Assembly: GCF_900143695.1 (NCBI RefSeq)
Contig: NZ_FRFE01000007.1
Span: 62,001-126,000 of the forward strand
Source of the DNA: Desulfopila aestuarii DSM 18488
GTDB lineage: Bacteria > Desulfobacterota > Desulfobulbia > Desulfobulbales > Desulfocapsaceae
Length of the DNA stretch: 64,000 bases
Direction of reading: 5' to 3'
Below the pieces are notes generated by a model. The model ran no database searches, had not been told where the DNA came from, and saw nothing but the letters and a program-made list of their open reading frames with translations. Shown in pieces: positions 1 through 8,970 of the stretch (positions are counted from its first letter, which is position 1; each line of letters opens with the position of its first letter). The position numbers were made by a program, and so were the translations under genes.

Positions 1-171
1 CTTGAAGCAGAACGGAACCGCCCCCCTGTCCCGATCATTGCTCTCACTGCCCATGCCATCGCCGGGGAAAGAGAACGCTGCCTGGAGGCGAGGATGAACG
101 ATTACCTCAGCAAACCTTTTAGTGATAATCAGCTGAAGGAAATACTCGGGCGCTGGCTTCCTGCCAGGTAG
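1..171 (+). CDS. Response-regulator receiver domain, C-terminal fragment (partial gene)
   Basis: The frame is open from the left edge and stops at TAG 169-171, giving 57 residues. The fragment has the end of a CheY-like receiver domain: a hydrophobic strand followed by LTAHA (the conserved Thr/Ser switch position), then a helix with the MNDYLSKPF motif whose Lys-Pro is invariant in receivers. It ends soon after, so the receiver is the C-terminal domain, as in many hybrid histidine kinases or multi-receiver proteins. The wording LTAHA...[16 protein letters not shown] is typical of BarA/ArcB-like hybrid kinases. The rest of the gene lies outside the window. Confidence 0.85.
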   Translation, partial: LEAERNRPPVPIIALTAHAIAGERERCLEARMNDYLSKPFSDNQLKEILGRWLPAR

Positions 172-226
172 CAAACTCCAAGCTTTCATTTCTTTTGGGT
201 GCTTCAGCACTCGATTCGTAAAAAGC

Positions 227-1873
227 TCATTTTTCCGTTTTGCGAATTGCCCAGCAGCACAGCAGCAACACCAGAAGCAGTGAGAGTATCACCATGCCGA
301 CTGCCCATCCCAGAATGAAACTGAGGTCGAGGGTAGCCATTCCACCATGCCGCAGCCAGCGGCGCGTCAAGCGAAACGCCGGCCATAAGCCGGAGAGAAT
401 CACCACAAACTGATAGAGCACAGCGCAGAACAGAAAGAGAATGGCCCCCGGCTCCATGGTGGCATTGCGGTTTTCGGTTTTGAAATCGGCAAAATACAGG
501 CCGAAACCAAGCGCCAGACCAAGACATGTCCAGGTGGTGAGCAGCTCCGTAAAGAGTGATATCCAGTACATCGGCCCCGTTATCTGCAGCATCGAGTTGG
601 ATACCAGCACCAGAATCAGGGTGAGAAAAGTAAAGGGTGGGAAGTAGAAAAGGTATTTGTACAGGAGATAGCGACCGAGCGACAACGGCCCGGTGCGGAT
701 GAGATAAAAAGCCCCTCGCTCGTTGCTGATCGACGGGTAGACAAAACGGGTGGCCAGCGATGCCGCCAGAAAGCCCGACAACCCGATATTAGCGAAAGCT
801 ATCAGATTACTGATATACTGGGTCGGCATTGGCGAACGATCGAGTGGCAGTACCTTGAAGTTGTAGAGATAGACCACCACCAGGGCACCGATCATAAAGA
901 ACTGCGACCATTCCGAGGAATCACGCAAAAAATGTTTCCCCTCCTTTCGAAAGATCCAAGCGGCGGTGGAATGAAAACGGCGCACTGGTCGAAATGCCAT
1001 ATGGCCGCCAAACGACTCCTGTGACTTGGAAAAACCGGTGATAAAAAGCTTTTCCATCACCATCTCACCCACAAAAAAGAGTACCAGCGGTGTCGTGACC
1101 AACAGCCCAAGCATCAACCAGTCAACCCTGCCGTCCAAAAGGTAAACGGAGAGCATATTGGCTGCCCATCCAGCTGGCAGCCATGGACCGACCGGGGTGG
1201 ATATAGCCGAGAAGTAGTCGATAAACTCCGAATACTTATCTGGATTTACCAGATCCTCCGGCCGCATCATCCGAAAGACCAGATAGAGAAAGATTCCAAA
1301 ACAGAGCGAGAGATAGAGCACAATATCCTTGGTGCGCTTTGCCGGAAAAAGGTAGACGATGGCTACGGTAAGCAGCATGGCAAAGCCCGAAGCGATGGCG
1401 GCTGCTGTTGGAACGGCCACTGCCAGCAGCGGCCAGAATAGGGGTCCTGCAGAAAAGATCGAACCATAGGCACCAAAAACCGGCAAGGTAAAGACCAGAA
1501 TCATCCAGGAGGTGTTGATACTGGTGGTGATGTAACGCATGAAGAAAATTTCCCGCGGTGGAAGCGGAGCAGCGAGTAGAATTTCGTTGTCGTGGGAAAG
1601 ATAGAGGGTTGAGACCGAAGCCACCATCGACGAAAAGATCAACATGGCAAAGATGGTGATCCAGGCCATCTGGAAGATCTTAAGACTCAAAATAACACCC
1701 AGCTCATTCTGGCTGTGAAAATAATTCAGCACCTTATGGGTCACCAGATAGATGGTAACGCAGACTCCAAGACCCAAGAGAAGAATCAGTAGGGAATTGA
1801 TGCCGAACCGTTTGCCCGGAAAAAGCCGGTTGGCACTGGTTCTGAACCAGGGCTGCAGCAGACGGGGCAGCAT
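227..1873 (-). CDS. ABC transporter permease (multi-span membrane protein)
   Basis: A 548-residue integral membrane protein with about ten or more hydrophobic segments spread along its length. It begins with a short basic region, then the first membrane segment at about residues 28-46. The sequence resembles the large permease subunits of ABC-2-like exporters. The ATG overlaps the TGA of the ATPase gene by one base (TGATG), so the two are translationally coupled and surely form one transporter. The substrate cannot be read from the sequence; the upstream transglutaminase-like partner suggests a peptide, envelope or export role, but this is inference. Confidence 0.85.
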   Translation of the reverse strand: MLPRLLQPWFRTSANRLFPGKRFGINSLLILLLGLGVCVTIYLVTHKVLNYFHSQNELGVILSLKIFQMAWITIFAMLIFSSMVASVSTLYLSHDNEILLAAPLPPREIFFMRYITTSINTSWMILVFTLPVFGAYGSIFSAGPLFWPLLAVAVPTAAAIASGFAMLLTVAIVYLFPAKRTKDIVLYLSLCFGIFLYLVFRMMRPEDLVNPDKYSEFIDYFSAISTPVGPWLPAGWAANMLSVYLLDGRVDWLMLGLLVTTPLVLFFVGEMVMEKLFITGFSKSQESFGGHMAFRPVRRFHSTAAWIFRKEGKHFLRDSSEWSQFFMIGALVVVYLYNFKVLPLDRSPMPTQYISNLIAFANIGLSGFLAASLATRFVYPSISNERGAFYLIRTGPLSLGRYLLYKYLFYFPPFTFLTLILVLVSNSMLQITGPMYWISLFTELLTTWTCLGLALGFGLYFADFKTENRNATMEPGAILFLFCAVLYQFVVILSGLWPAFRLTRRWLRHGGMATLDLSFILGWAVGMVILSLLLVLLLCCWAIRKTEK

Positions 1874-2703
1874 CAGGCCGGTCCTCCGGGCTGTTTATTA
1901 CCGGTGACTACACCGCGTGGCCCGGTCCTGAGAGCCTTGATCACCTCCTGCAGTTCAAAAGCACCGGTCAACTCTAAAAAGATATCTTCAAGATGACCGC
2001 TTCCCGCTTTTGCCAGCGCTCGCAATTCCTCAACAGTACCGGTGGCGCGAATCTTGCCATTTACCAGAATAGCGATGCGATCACATAGCTCCTCGGCAAT
2101 CTCCATGGAATGGGTGGAAAGAAAGATCGAGGTCCCTTCCTCCGCTTTTTTCTTGAACAATTCTTTAACTATGCGTGCACTTTTCGGGTCCAGCCCTACC
2201 ATCGGCTCATCGACAATGATCAGTGGCTGGTCAAGCATCAGCACCGAGGTCATGATCAGTTTCTGGCGCATGCCGTGGGAATACCCCTCGATCAGGTGAT
2301 GCCGCCACTCGGTCAGATCGAAAAGCTCAAGATAATCATCAGCCGCCTCCGGCAGCGGCCATGCGCCATCGCCAGGATAGAGACTGCTGATAAAGCGCAA
2401 ATACTCATCGCCGGTCAGTTTTTCATAGAGAAATGGCCGGTCGGGGATATAGCCGGTGATAGCCTTACACCGGATCGGCTCCTTCACCATATTGAAGCCG
2501 CCAATCAGCATCTCGCCGCTGGTGGGTAGCAGAAGTCCCGCCATCATCTTGATAGTTGTGGTCTTGCCTGCCCCATTCGGACCGAGGAAACCATAGATCT
2601 CTCCTTTGCCCAACGTAAGACTCACCCCGTCGACAGCATGAAAAGTCCCGAAACTCTTGGTAAGATCTCTCAGCTCCAGCATATGGTCGTTTATGGCTGT
2701 CAT
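1873..2703 (-). CDS. ABC transporter ATP-binding protein
   Basis: A 276-residue cytoplasmic ATPase that would power the downstream permease. It shows the Walker A GPNGAGKTTT (about residues 41-50), a signature-like YSHGMRQK, Walker B LIIVDEP followed by the D-loop GLDP, and the switch His in LSTHS. It belongs to the CcmA/NatA-like class of ABC-2 exporters. The ATG lies directly after a TAG stop of the reading frame that continues from the upstream transglutaminase-like gene (TAG 2704-2706, ATG 2701-2703), so the three genes look like one operon. Met8 is an alternative start nearer the beginning of the domain. Confidence 0.93.
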   Translation of the reverse strand: MTAINDHMLELRDLTKSFGTFHAVDGVSLTLGKGEIYGFLGPNGAGKTTTIKMMAGLLLPTSGEMLIGGFNMVKEPIRCKAITGYIPDRPFLYEKLTGDEYLRFISSLYPGDGAWPLPEAADDYLELFDLTEWRHHLIEGYSHGMRQKLIMTSVLMLDQPLIIVDEPMVGLDPKSARIVKELFKKKAEEGTSIFLSTHSMEIAEELCDRIAILVNGKIRATGTVEELRALAKAGSGHLEDIFLELTGAFELQEVIKALRTGPRGVVTGNKQPGGPA

Positions 2704-2796
2704 CTACTCTGCACCCTTTTCTTCATCACCAAGCGGTTCTATGGTCAGCCGGCCCAGCAGCGCTCCGATGCGGACCTGCTCACCCAGCTCACCCTA
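2704..2796 (-). other. In-frame continuation of the transglutaminase-like gene after an internal TAG
   Basis: After TAG 2794-2796 the frame encodes 29 more residues, starting GELGEQVRIGALLGRLTIEP and ending in an acidic tail, then stops at TAG 2704-2706, which abuts the ATG of the ABC ATPase. From memory of the family, transglutaminase-like proteins often end in a HI+FVEG-L...GRL.IE pattern, so the TAG stands where a Glu (GAG) would be expected. One base change would explain it. The exact junction with the next gene argues that 2704 is the ancestral end. Confidence 0.7.
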
Positions 2797-4263
2797 GACA
2801 AATTTGATATGACTGAGATCGGCCGGAAACTGGTTGGTGGTGGTATCAAGGGACAGCCATCGTCCGCCAACGCAGACCTCATTCCAGGCGTGATAGTAAA
2901 ACGCGCCTTGATGGAACATCACCCCAGCGGCAATCCGGGTGGGGATTCCTGCGTTTCTTGCCAGGGCCGCGAAAAGCGCCGCATGTTCATTGCAATCCCC
3001 CCGTAGATTATCAAGGGTGGTCAGGGCGTCGGGAATGCCCAGCACCGGTCGTTTTTCCAAATTATTGTAGACCCAGTCTGCCAGTTTCTGGATGCGCTTA
3101 AGGCGGCTGTCACCCAGGGCAATCACCTTCGCCACAAGCTCAGCAATTTTCGCAGAATCCGCCTGGATATAGGGTGTCGCAGCAAGGCTGTCGCCGAGAT
3201 CGTCACACGCGTTCTCGCTATCGGCGATCGCATTCTCCGGCTCCACTTCCTGTTCGATGGTCAGGATATCGCCGTTGTAGTGTTGCCGTCCATCGTTCAA
3301 ATCGAATTCCCCATCCTCAGGCAATTGCAGGCGATAGCGCATCTGTGTTCGCCCCTCAAGTACCGGCATCGTCCCGGTTACCTGCACCGCCACTGAAGCC
3401 AGCAGCTCATCACCGGTTTCGCTCACATTCAGCGCCTTGAACTTCGGCTCCTTGATAAAGACAAATCCGGCAGGCGATTCTTCCTTCATCACATCACCCT
3501 CATCGCTAAGCCACAGGCTTACCCGGGCACCACCATAGTTTTCCGTGAATTTATGAAGGTTATAAACCCGTCCACCGATCTGCACCCGGTCACGCCCCCA
3601 GTATTCCACCACTGAGTCCTTGGCAGTCAGACTCACAGGGTCAAACCAGGGCACCTTGAGCCGGTCGCCTTTGGCCAACCCTTCTGTCAGCAGATAACCG
3701 CGCCGGGCGGTGGGGACTATGGGCGGTCCGGTCACCGGCAAACTGTCGGTGATGGTATTGCTGCCGGTGGTGAGATTAAAATCCACCATTTTTCCATTCA
3801 CCGCACCGCTCGCCGACATTCGGTAAAACGGTGATTCAAAATCGAAAATGAAGCTCTCCAAGGTGGAATCTGCATTCAGCACCGCTTGCAGATGGAGGTC
3901 GATCTTGTGCATGGTCTCCGCAACATTGAGGTTCATATGCGCTTTCTGATCGATCTGGATGGTCTTCCCCTCACCAGGCTGATACTGATTTATCACATAG
4001 CCGATCTTCTGGTCGCGAAAATAGATCCCCTGATACTCTTCCCGGGCAGCCTGCTCAAGCAATTGCTGCTCACCTGGCGTTACAGTGGTGACAAAGAACT
4101 CGCGCTGGATGAGCAGGCCGAGGAACACCAACCAAACCAGGATGACTGTGGAGCGGAACCAGAATGCTTTTTTATGAGAAAAAAAGTTCATTATCAATGT
4201 AGCTCTGGGTATTCTCAATGATGATGGATACGTAAAGCTGCGCTCTGCCATATGTACTGCCAA
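2794..4263 (-). CDS. Membrane-anchored transglutaminase-like protein, C-terminus cut by an in-frame TAG
   Basis: A 489-residue protein with an N-terminal membrane anchor (about residues 37-54), a long probably extracytoplasmic region, and a C-terminal transglutaminase-like domain with the expected triad: Cys424 in GDCNEHA, His458 in YYHAWNEV and Asp473 in SLDTT. The start chosen is TTG 4263, which has AGGAG about 8 nt upstream; Met codons at 4251 and 4191 are alternatives, and 4191 would put the anchor nearer the N-terminus. The frame stops at TAG 2794-2796, straight after HIKFV. The same frame then runs on without stops to 2704 and encodes a tail resembling the usual end of such proteins. 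This could be an amber mutation, a sequence error or readthrough. Confidence 0.85.
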   Translation of the reverse strand: MAVHMAERSFTYPSSLRIPRATLIMNFFSHKKAFWFRSTVILVWLVFLGLLIQREFFVTTVTPGEQQLLEQAAREEYQGIYFRDQKIGYVINQYQPGEGKTIQIDQKAHMNLNVAETMHKIDLHLQAVLNADSTLESFIFDFESPFYRMSASGAVNGKMVDFNLTTGSNTITDSLPVTGPPIVPTARRGYLLTEGLAKGDRLKVPWFDPVSLTAKDSVVEYWGRDRVQIGGRVYNLHKFTENYGGARVSLWLSDEGDVMKEESPAGFVFIKEPKFKALNVSETGDELLASVAVQVTGTMPVLEGRTQMRYRLQLPEDGEFDLNDGRQHYNGDILTIEQEVEPENAIADSENACDDLGDSLAATPYIQADSAKIAELVAKVIALGDSRLKRIQKLADWVYNNLEKRPVLGIPDALTTLDNLRGDCNEHAALFAALARNAGIPTRIAAGVMFHQGAFYYHAWNEVCVGGRWLSLDTTTNQFPADLSHIKFV

Positions 4264-4340
4264 ATCACCGCACTCCTAAAAGAATATAACAGCCTCACAG
4301 TTCAGACAAGGCAATCCCCCAGACAAGCCAGTTCTCACTT

Positions 4341-5561
4341 TCAGGGCTTACGATAAATTACAAGCAATCCCAAAGCCGCCACCGCAGCGAACGTTGCCCC
4401 GGCCAAAAACGTCGCCGAAGCACCAAAAGACTGCCACAAGGTCCCGGCAATACCACTCGCCAGCAAAATCGCTCCGCCGCTCACCAGATGAAAAAAGCCG
4501 AAAGCCGTTCCTCGCAACTCAAGAGGCGCCGTTTCTGCAACAAGTTTGGCAAATAACCCTTGGGTGAGTGCCATATGCAGCCCCCAGATCGCGGCCCCGA
4601 TAAAAACCAACCAAGGTGAGGCTGCCATTGCCAGAACCATGTCGGCAACAATCAAAACCCCAATTCCCATTAGCAGCAGCGTCCGCGGCTTCAACTCGTC
4701 GGCAGCCGCTCCCGCCGGATAGGCGCAGACAGAATAGACAACATTCATTACTATCATAATCGCCGGGACATAACCAATCGCCAGCCCGACATCTTGCCCA
4801 CGAAGAATCAGAAACGCCTCACTGAATCGAGCCAGAGCAAAAACTGCCCCGAAAATGACAACCAGCCAGAAACGAAGGGGCAACCGTTTGGCATCCGCCA
4901 GAACAAGTGGTTTTCTCTGGTCGGCGGCAACACCGGCAGAGCCGGTCTCATGAACCATGGTCATTAAAAGCACCACCGCCAGGAACCCAGGCACTACCGC
5001 CACCCACATAACTGCGTGTATATTACCTGCCAGCACTATCATCAGCACCAGCGCGAGAAGCGGCCCAACAAACGCCCCCACCGAATCAAGCGCCTGCCTG
5101 AGACCATATGCCGCACCCCAGAGTCGAGGCGGAGAGATATCGGCGACAAGGGCATCACGGGGTGCACCGCGAATACCTTTGCCGATACGATCGATAAAGC
5201 GCGCAATGAATACCCAGCCGATCGTTGTCGCCAACGGGAATAGCGGTTTGCTCATCGCGCCAAGCGTATAACCGGCAACTGCCAACATCTTTCGTCTGCC
5301 AAAATAGTCACTGATGGCTCCAGAAAAAATCTTGGTGATCGCAGCCGTCGCTTCGGCAATACCTTCAATAAAGCCCAATGCAGAAACAGACGCCCCGAGG
5401 GTTGTGACCATGAAAATTGGCAGAAGGCTATGAATAAGCTCAGAAGAAATATCCATAAGCATTGAGACAAAGCCCAACACCCAGACGCCTTTCGGCAAAG
5501 TGCGAAAACCTTCTTTACCGCTCTCTGGCAGCCCAGGTTGATGTATCTTTGTAACTGTCAT
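4341..5561 (-). CDS. Major facilitator superfamily transporter
   Basis: A 406-residue inner-membrane protein with about 12 hydrophobic helices and no signal peptide. It has the loop 2-3 motif of the superfamily as GAISDYFGRRKML (about residues 80-92), and an RFIDRIGKGIRGAPRDALVAD stretch typical of a group of uncharacterised bacterial MFS proteins. It stands alone, 77 bp from the transglutaminase-like gene start. The substrate is unknown. The start (ATG 5561) gives a hydrophilic N-terminus of about 25 residues before the first helix, normal for the family. Confidence 0.88.
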   Translation of the reverse strand: MTVTKIHQPGLPESGKEGFRTLPKGVWVLGFVSMLMDISSELIHSLLPIFMVTTLGASVSALGFIEGIAEATAAITKIFSGAISDYFGRRKMLAVAGYTLGAMSKPLFPLATTIGWVFIARFIDRIGKGIRGAPRDALVADISPPRLWGAAYGLRQALDSVGAFVGPLLALVLMIVLAGNIHAVMWVAVVPGFLAVVLLMTMVHETGSAGVAADQRKPLVLADAKRLPLRFWLVVIFGAVFALARFSEAFLILRGQDVGLAIGYVPAIMIVMNVVYSVCAYPAGAAADELKPRTLLLMGIGVLIVADMVLAMAASPWLVFIGAAIWGLHMALTQGLFAKLVAETAPLELRGTAFGFFHLVSGGAILLASGIAGTLWQSFGASATFLAGATFAAVAALGLLVIYRKP

Positions 5562-5957
5562 TTATGATGATCTCGTGAAAAAGTCATCTCGGCTGTTTAG
5601 ATCGACATTGAAAATGATATGTCGCAGCCAAACTCAAACCCCTGTGCACAGCCGAAAAGATATGCATCCTTTCATTTTTTCTCATCTGATACCTTGTTGA
5701 GCAGCAGTTTTCCCTCTCACTCCTCATGGAAAAAAGCCCTATCTCGCAGGCCCTTTCGTGCTTATCAAACATAAGTGGTGGAGAAAATCGCGCAAAGTGA
5801 ACAACTCCTTCTGCTGCGGCTGCCACCCTTTGTTTAAAAAACCAGCAGCCGAACCGTTTCCCTAAATTCTGTGGATTGAGACTGCTGAATTTCCTCGACG
5901 TATATTTCTTTTGTACAACGATGCCGGGCCCCCCTTGTCCGGGGCAAGGAGGATATC
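5562..5957. other. Intergenic region between divergent genes
   Basis: This 396-bp region separates the MFS gene (minus) from the DsrE-like gene (plus) and should hold both promoters. Open frames on either strand have no family-like sequence. A GC-rich partial inverted repeat (GCCCC...GGGGC, about 5928-5945) lies just before the AGGAGG of the DsrE-like gene. I see no RNA gene. Confidence 0.5.
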
Positions 5958-6461
5958 ATGAAGTCACGTGTACCAGCGATAATCATTGTCCTTATAATAA
6001 CTGCTTTCTTTTGTGCGAGTGGTCCAACCTTAGCGGCAACTATAGATGATAGCGACTCGCTTGCCGGGGTCAAAGAGACCAAGACGCTTTTTGACGTCAG
6101 CGTCAGTGAGCCAGAAAAGCTGGAATTTTACCTGCGCGTTATTAAAAGAACTTACGACGGTCTTGTTCGCCAGGGCCAGAAACCCGATATGGTCATTGCC
6201 TTTCGCGGCCCTTCTGTCCTGCTAATCAACAGTGAAACCTGGTCCTATTCGGAAGAAGATGAGAAAATCCTGAAACAAGCTGCTGTGCTCTTGCAGGAAC
6301 TGAAAGCCCTCGACGTCCGCCTCGAAGCCTGCTCGGTTGCGACCGAACTCTTTAAGGTCGACAACAGCACCATCCTGCCGGAGATCAAGGTAGTGGGCAA
6401 CACCTTCATTTCCCTTACCGGTTATCAAATGAAAGGCTACGCACTTATTCCCATCCATTAA
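5958..6461 (+). CDS. Exported DsrE-family-like protein
   Basis: 167 residues with a clear signal peptide (MKSRVPAIIIVLIITAFF..., cleavage probably near ALA about residue 27). The mature part has the DsrE/DsrF-like fold pattern: VIAFRGPSVLLI, a helix with LLQELKALDVRLEAC whose single Cys matches the reactive Cys of this family, and a C-terminal VVGNTFISLTGYQMKGYALIPI. It is probably a periplasmic protein that binds or relays sulfane sulfur. AGGAGG stands 6 nt before the ATG. It is followed at 33 bp by another small exported protein and may be co-transcribed with it. Confidence 0.75.
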   Translation: MKSRVPAIIIVLIITAFFCASGPTLAATIDDSDSLAGVKETKTLFDVSVSEPEKLEFYLRVIKRTYDGLVRQGQKPDMVIAFRGPSVLLINSETWSYSEEDEKILKQAAVLLQELKALDVRLEACSVATELFKVDNSTILPEIKVVGNTFISLTGYQMKGYALIPIH

Positions 6462-6494
6462 CACAGTGGCTCTTGTCAGCAACGAGGCATAACA

Positions 6495-6950
6495 ATGTAC
6501 AACAAAAGTAAAATACAAAGCCGGGCGGCCCTGTTCCTGGTCGCTGTGCTGATCCTGACGGGAAGTGCAATCCGTGTGTCAGCAATGGAATCCTCGCTGG
6601 TTCCGGTGTCCGATTCGATCTTTCACGATAATCGGAGTAAAAAAGACTGGCAGATGAACCGTTCCAGTAGAATGAAAGATGTGGAGGAGGTTCAACACTA
6701 TCTGCAGAAACTGAACACGAATGGAGATACGGGATGGCGATTGCCAACCAAGGAAGAACTCTACAGTCTCTTTTCCCTGTTTGACCTCAAAGAGAACGGT
6801 AAAGTGAAAATTCGACTGGAAGGTAAATACTGGTTGCAGGACGAGGCTGACACCATCTATGTCGGAGCCTGGGAAATTGGCGATCAATGCGAACCGACCC
6901 GAAGTTTCTTTCGGGGCAATGCCGGCTATATCCGAGCTGTACGACCATAA
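6495..6950 (+). CDS. Exported DUF1566-like protein
   Basis: 151 residues with an N-terminal signal peptide (hydrophobic stretch about residues 12-26, ending VSA-M). The mature part has the GWRLPTKEELYSL motif typical of DUF1566/Lcl-type domains, and near the end NAGYIRAVRP, the usual closing motif (F.RAVR) of such proteins. The middle part normally carries aromatic and Cys residues; here only one Cys is seen. Its function is unknown; related domains are found in surface or adhesin-like proteins. It lies 33 bp after the DsrE-like gene on the same strand. Confidence 0.7.
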   Translation: MYNKSKIQSRAALFLVAVLILTGSAIRVSAMESSLVPVSDSIFHDNRSKKDWQMNRSSRMKDVEEVQHYLQKLNTNGDTGWRLPTKEELYSLFSLFDLKENGKVKIRLEGKYWLQDEADTIYVGAWEIGDQCEPTRSFFRGNAGYIRAVRP

Positions 6951-6968
6951 CCCCGCAAGCATAAGGCT

Positions 6969-7946
6969 CTATAAGCTCCAGCCCCAATACTTGAGAAACG
7001 CCGGAAAGTCACGAAGGTCCGAAGCCGCACGGGCCCAGGGTTTGAGACTAGTGTAGAATACGGGGCCGTCATCTGTATTTCTGCCTAGGCGCTTATCCTC
7101 TCCCACCCGCCAGTCAAAGGCCCACCAACTGATGAGCAGCCGCTCCCAGATCTTCTGACTGCCGTGTACATAATCTTTCCGTGGGCCATCTGTTTCAAAA
7201 AAAGAAAACGTCTCACCATCGGCAAATGGCAGACGCACGAGGGATTCTTTCGGATGCAGTGTTACCGTTACCTGGGGGTAGCGTATTCCTCCCGCCGCAT
7301 CCTCCAGTCGGATAGCCATCACCCGGTGCACACCATCCCGCAACCAAATATGGAGTTTTGCAAGTGTAGGATCACCATCATAAGTCAGTATTCCAGGTAG
7401 CGTTTCCCCATAGACATATTGCTCTTTACTGTTCCAACCTTCCGGCAAAGCTGCAGGATCGAGAAAAGAGGTGGGAATAATGGCGAGATAACAGCCGCAG
7501 GTGTGAAGACTGGTAACAAGAACCGGCTGGTTTCGTTCATCGAGAGTGACGATGACCAGGAGGCCGACATTTTTCCCCGCAGTAAGATAAAATGGCAGAA
7601 TTGAAGAGGGAATTTCGGAGAAATGTACACGATAGACAAGATTGGTGTACCTGCCTCTCTGGCCCGCCCAGCTCCGCTCTTCAGCAAATATTTGTGGGGT
7701 ATCGGGGTTAATGGAAACAATGCGGCTACCATCACCCACATCCTCAATGATCGGTGAGCCAATACGGTTATAGTCATGTGCAGGGTTTTCAACGACAAAC
7801 AGCGGCGCATTGTCAGCGAGTCGGCCTTCACCGCTCACGTTGTAGGCGAGGGAATTTTCAGGAGTCAGATGAACGGGCGGTGTAGCGCATGCCGAAAGGA
7901 CACACAACACCAAGCCAAGGAGAGGGAGATACCGTGTTATCGCCAT
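6969..7946 (-). CDS. Lipoprotein of unknown function
   Basis: 325 residues with a lipoprotein signal: hydrophobic stretch, then lipobox LSAC with Cys20, so it should be anchored in the outer or inner membrane. The mature protein is rich in beta-type segments and aromatic residues (SWWAFDWRVG near the end) and has a Cys pair HTCGCYL at about residue 150. I do not recognise the family. An AAGGAA site lies 6 nt before ATG 7946. It is convergent with the DUF1566-like gene (18-bp gap) and divergent from the solute-binding protein gene. Confidence 0.75.
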   Translation of the reverse strand: MAITRYLPLLGLVLCVLSACATPPVHLTPENSLAYNVSGEGRLADNAPLFVVENPAHDYNRIGSPIIEDVGDGSRIVSINPDTPQIFAEERSWAGQRGRYTNLVYRVHFSEIPSSILPFYLTAGKNVGLLVIVTLDERNQPVLVTSLHTCGCYLAIIPTSFLDPAALPEGWNSKEQYVYGETLPGILTYDGDPTLAKLHIWLRDGVHRVMAIRLEDAAGGIRYPQVTVTLHPKESLVRLPFADGETFSFFETDGPRKDYVHGSQKIWERLLISWWAFDWRVGEDKRLGRNTDDGPVFYTSLKPWARAASDLRDFPAFLKYWGWSL

Positions 7947-8149
7947 GTCGGTTCCTTCTGGGTGGGCACACTTTAGATTTCTACTTTCAAGGTCATGTAT
8001 TTCTTGCTGTCAAGACAACGTTCATTTAAAAACATAACCGTTGACGCCTAAACGCGTTCTGATCCCAACTGGATTATTATAAAGTTGAAAAATGTGTCAG
8101 AAACTGAAATGCAAGATCTATCTCGTTTTCATCTGAAAAGAGGCAACTC

Positions 8150-8941
8150 ATGAAATTTAAAGGTGTACTTATCCTGCTGGCTTTTCTTATGGCCATAAAC
8201 ACTACCATGGCTGCGGAAAAAACGGTACACTTTGCGACCCTGGACTGGGAACCGTATGTCGGCCAAAACATAAAAAACAACGGCTATGTTACAGAAATTG
8301 TCATCGAAGCCTTCAAACGCTCCGGTTATACCACCGAGATCATTTTCTATCCCTGGGCAAGAGCTGTCAGAACAGCTGAATATGGAGAGGTGGATGGCAT
8401 TTTTCCGGAGTATTACGACGAGGGCCGAAAAAAGAGTTTTGTTTTTTCCGACCCATTCCCTGGCGGACCGGTCGGACTTTATAAGCGAAAGGACACCGCC
8501 GCCACCTACTCTGTAGATCCGCAAACAAACCAGACAGAAGCACTCCGCGGTTTAGCAGCCTACCGATTCGGCGTCGTCCGTGGCTATATCAACACCGCAG
8601 AATTTGACGCAGCTGATTTTCTCAAGAAAGATGAAGGGTTCAGTGACGAAATTAACATCAAAAAGCTGTATAATAGACGTATCGATTTCATGTTCATTGA
8701 TAAGTTCGTCGCCGAGCACCTTATCACGGATAAATTCCCGGAATTTGCAGCGGAACTTGAATTCATGGTACCACCCTTAGAGAATAAACTGCTCTATGTC
8801 GCGTTTTCCAAACAGGCCGCCGATTACCAGGAAAAGCTTTCGGCATTTAATCAGGGGCTTGCCCAGATCACGGCAGACGGAACCCTGGCTGCAATAATAA
8901 AACGACATGGCTTTGAACACCATGATATTCCTATTAAATAG
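8150..8941 (+). CDS. Periplasmic solute-binding protein family 3 (amino-acid-binding type), orphan
   Basis: 263 residues with a signal peptide (cleavage near MAA, about residue 22). The rest is a type II periplasmic binding fold: an N-terminal FATLDWEPYVG strand, GYVTEIVIEAFKRSGY, YPWARAV, GEVDGIFPEY and a C-terminal DGTLAAIIKRHGF, the typical end of SBP_bac_3 proteins. No permease or ATPase gene is adjacent, so it may work with a distant transporter or as a sensor-like binding protein. A second protein of the same plan lies at 34825-35613. AGAGG stands about 8 nt before the ATG. Confidence 0.88.
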   Translation: MKFKGVLILLAFLMAINTTMAAEKTVHFATLDWEPYVGQNIKNNGYVTEIVIEAFKRSGYTTEIIFYPWARAVRTAEYGEVDGIFPEYYDEGRKKSFVFSDPFPGGPVGLYKRKDTAATYSVDPQTNQTEALRGLAAYRFGVVRGYINTAEFDAADFLKKDEGFSDEINIKKLYNRRIDFMFIDKFVAEHLITDKFPEFAAELEFMVPPLENKLLYVAFSKQAADYQEKLSAFNQGLAQITADGTLAAIIKRHGFEHHDIPIK

Positions 8942-8970
8942 TTTTGAGTCTTAACAGACTAGAAAAAACA

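Noticed and set aside
5584-5826. Open frame on the minus strand (80 codons)
   Set aside because: No ribosome site, no family-like pattern; lies in a promoter region between divergent genes.
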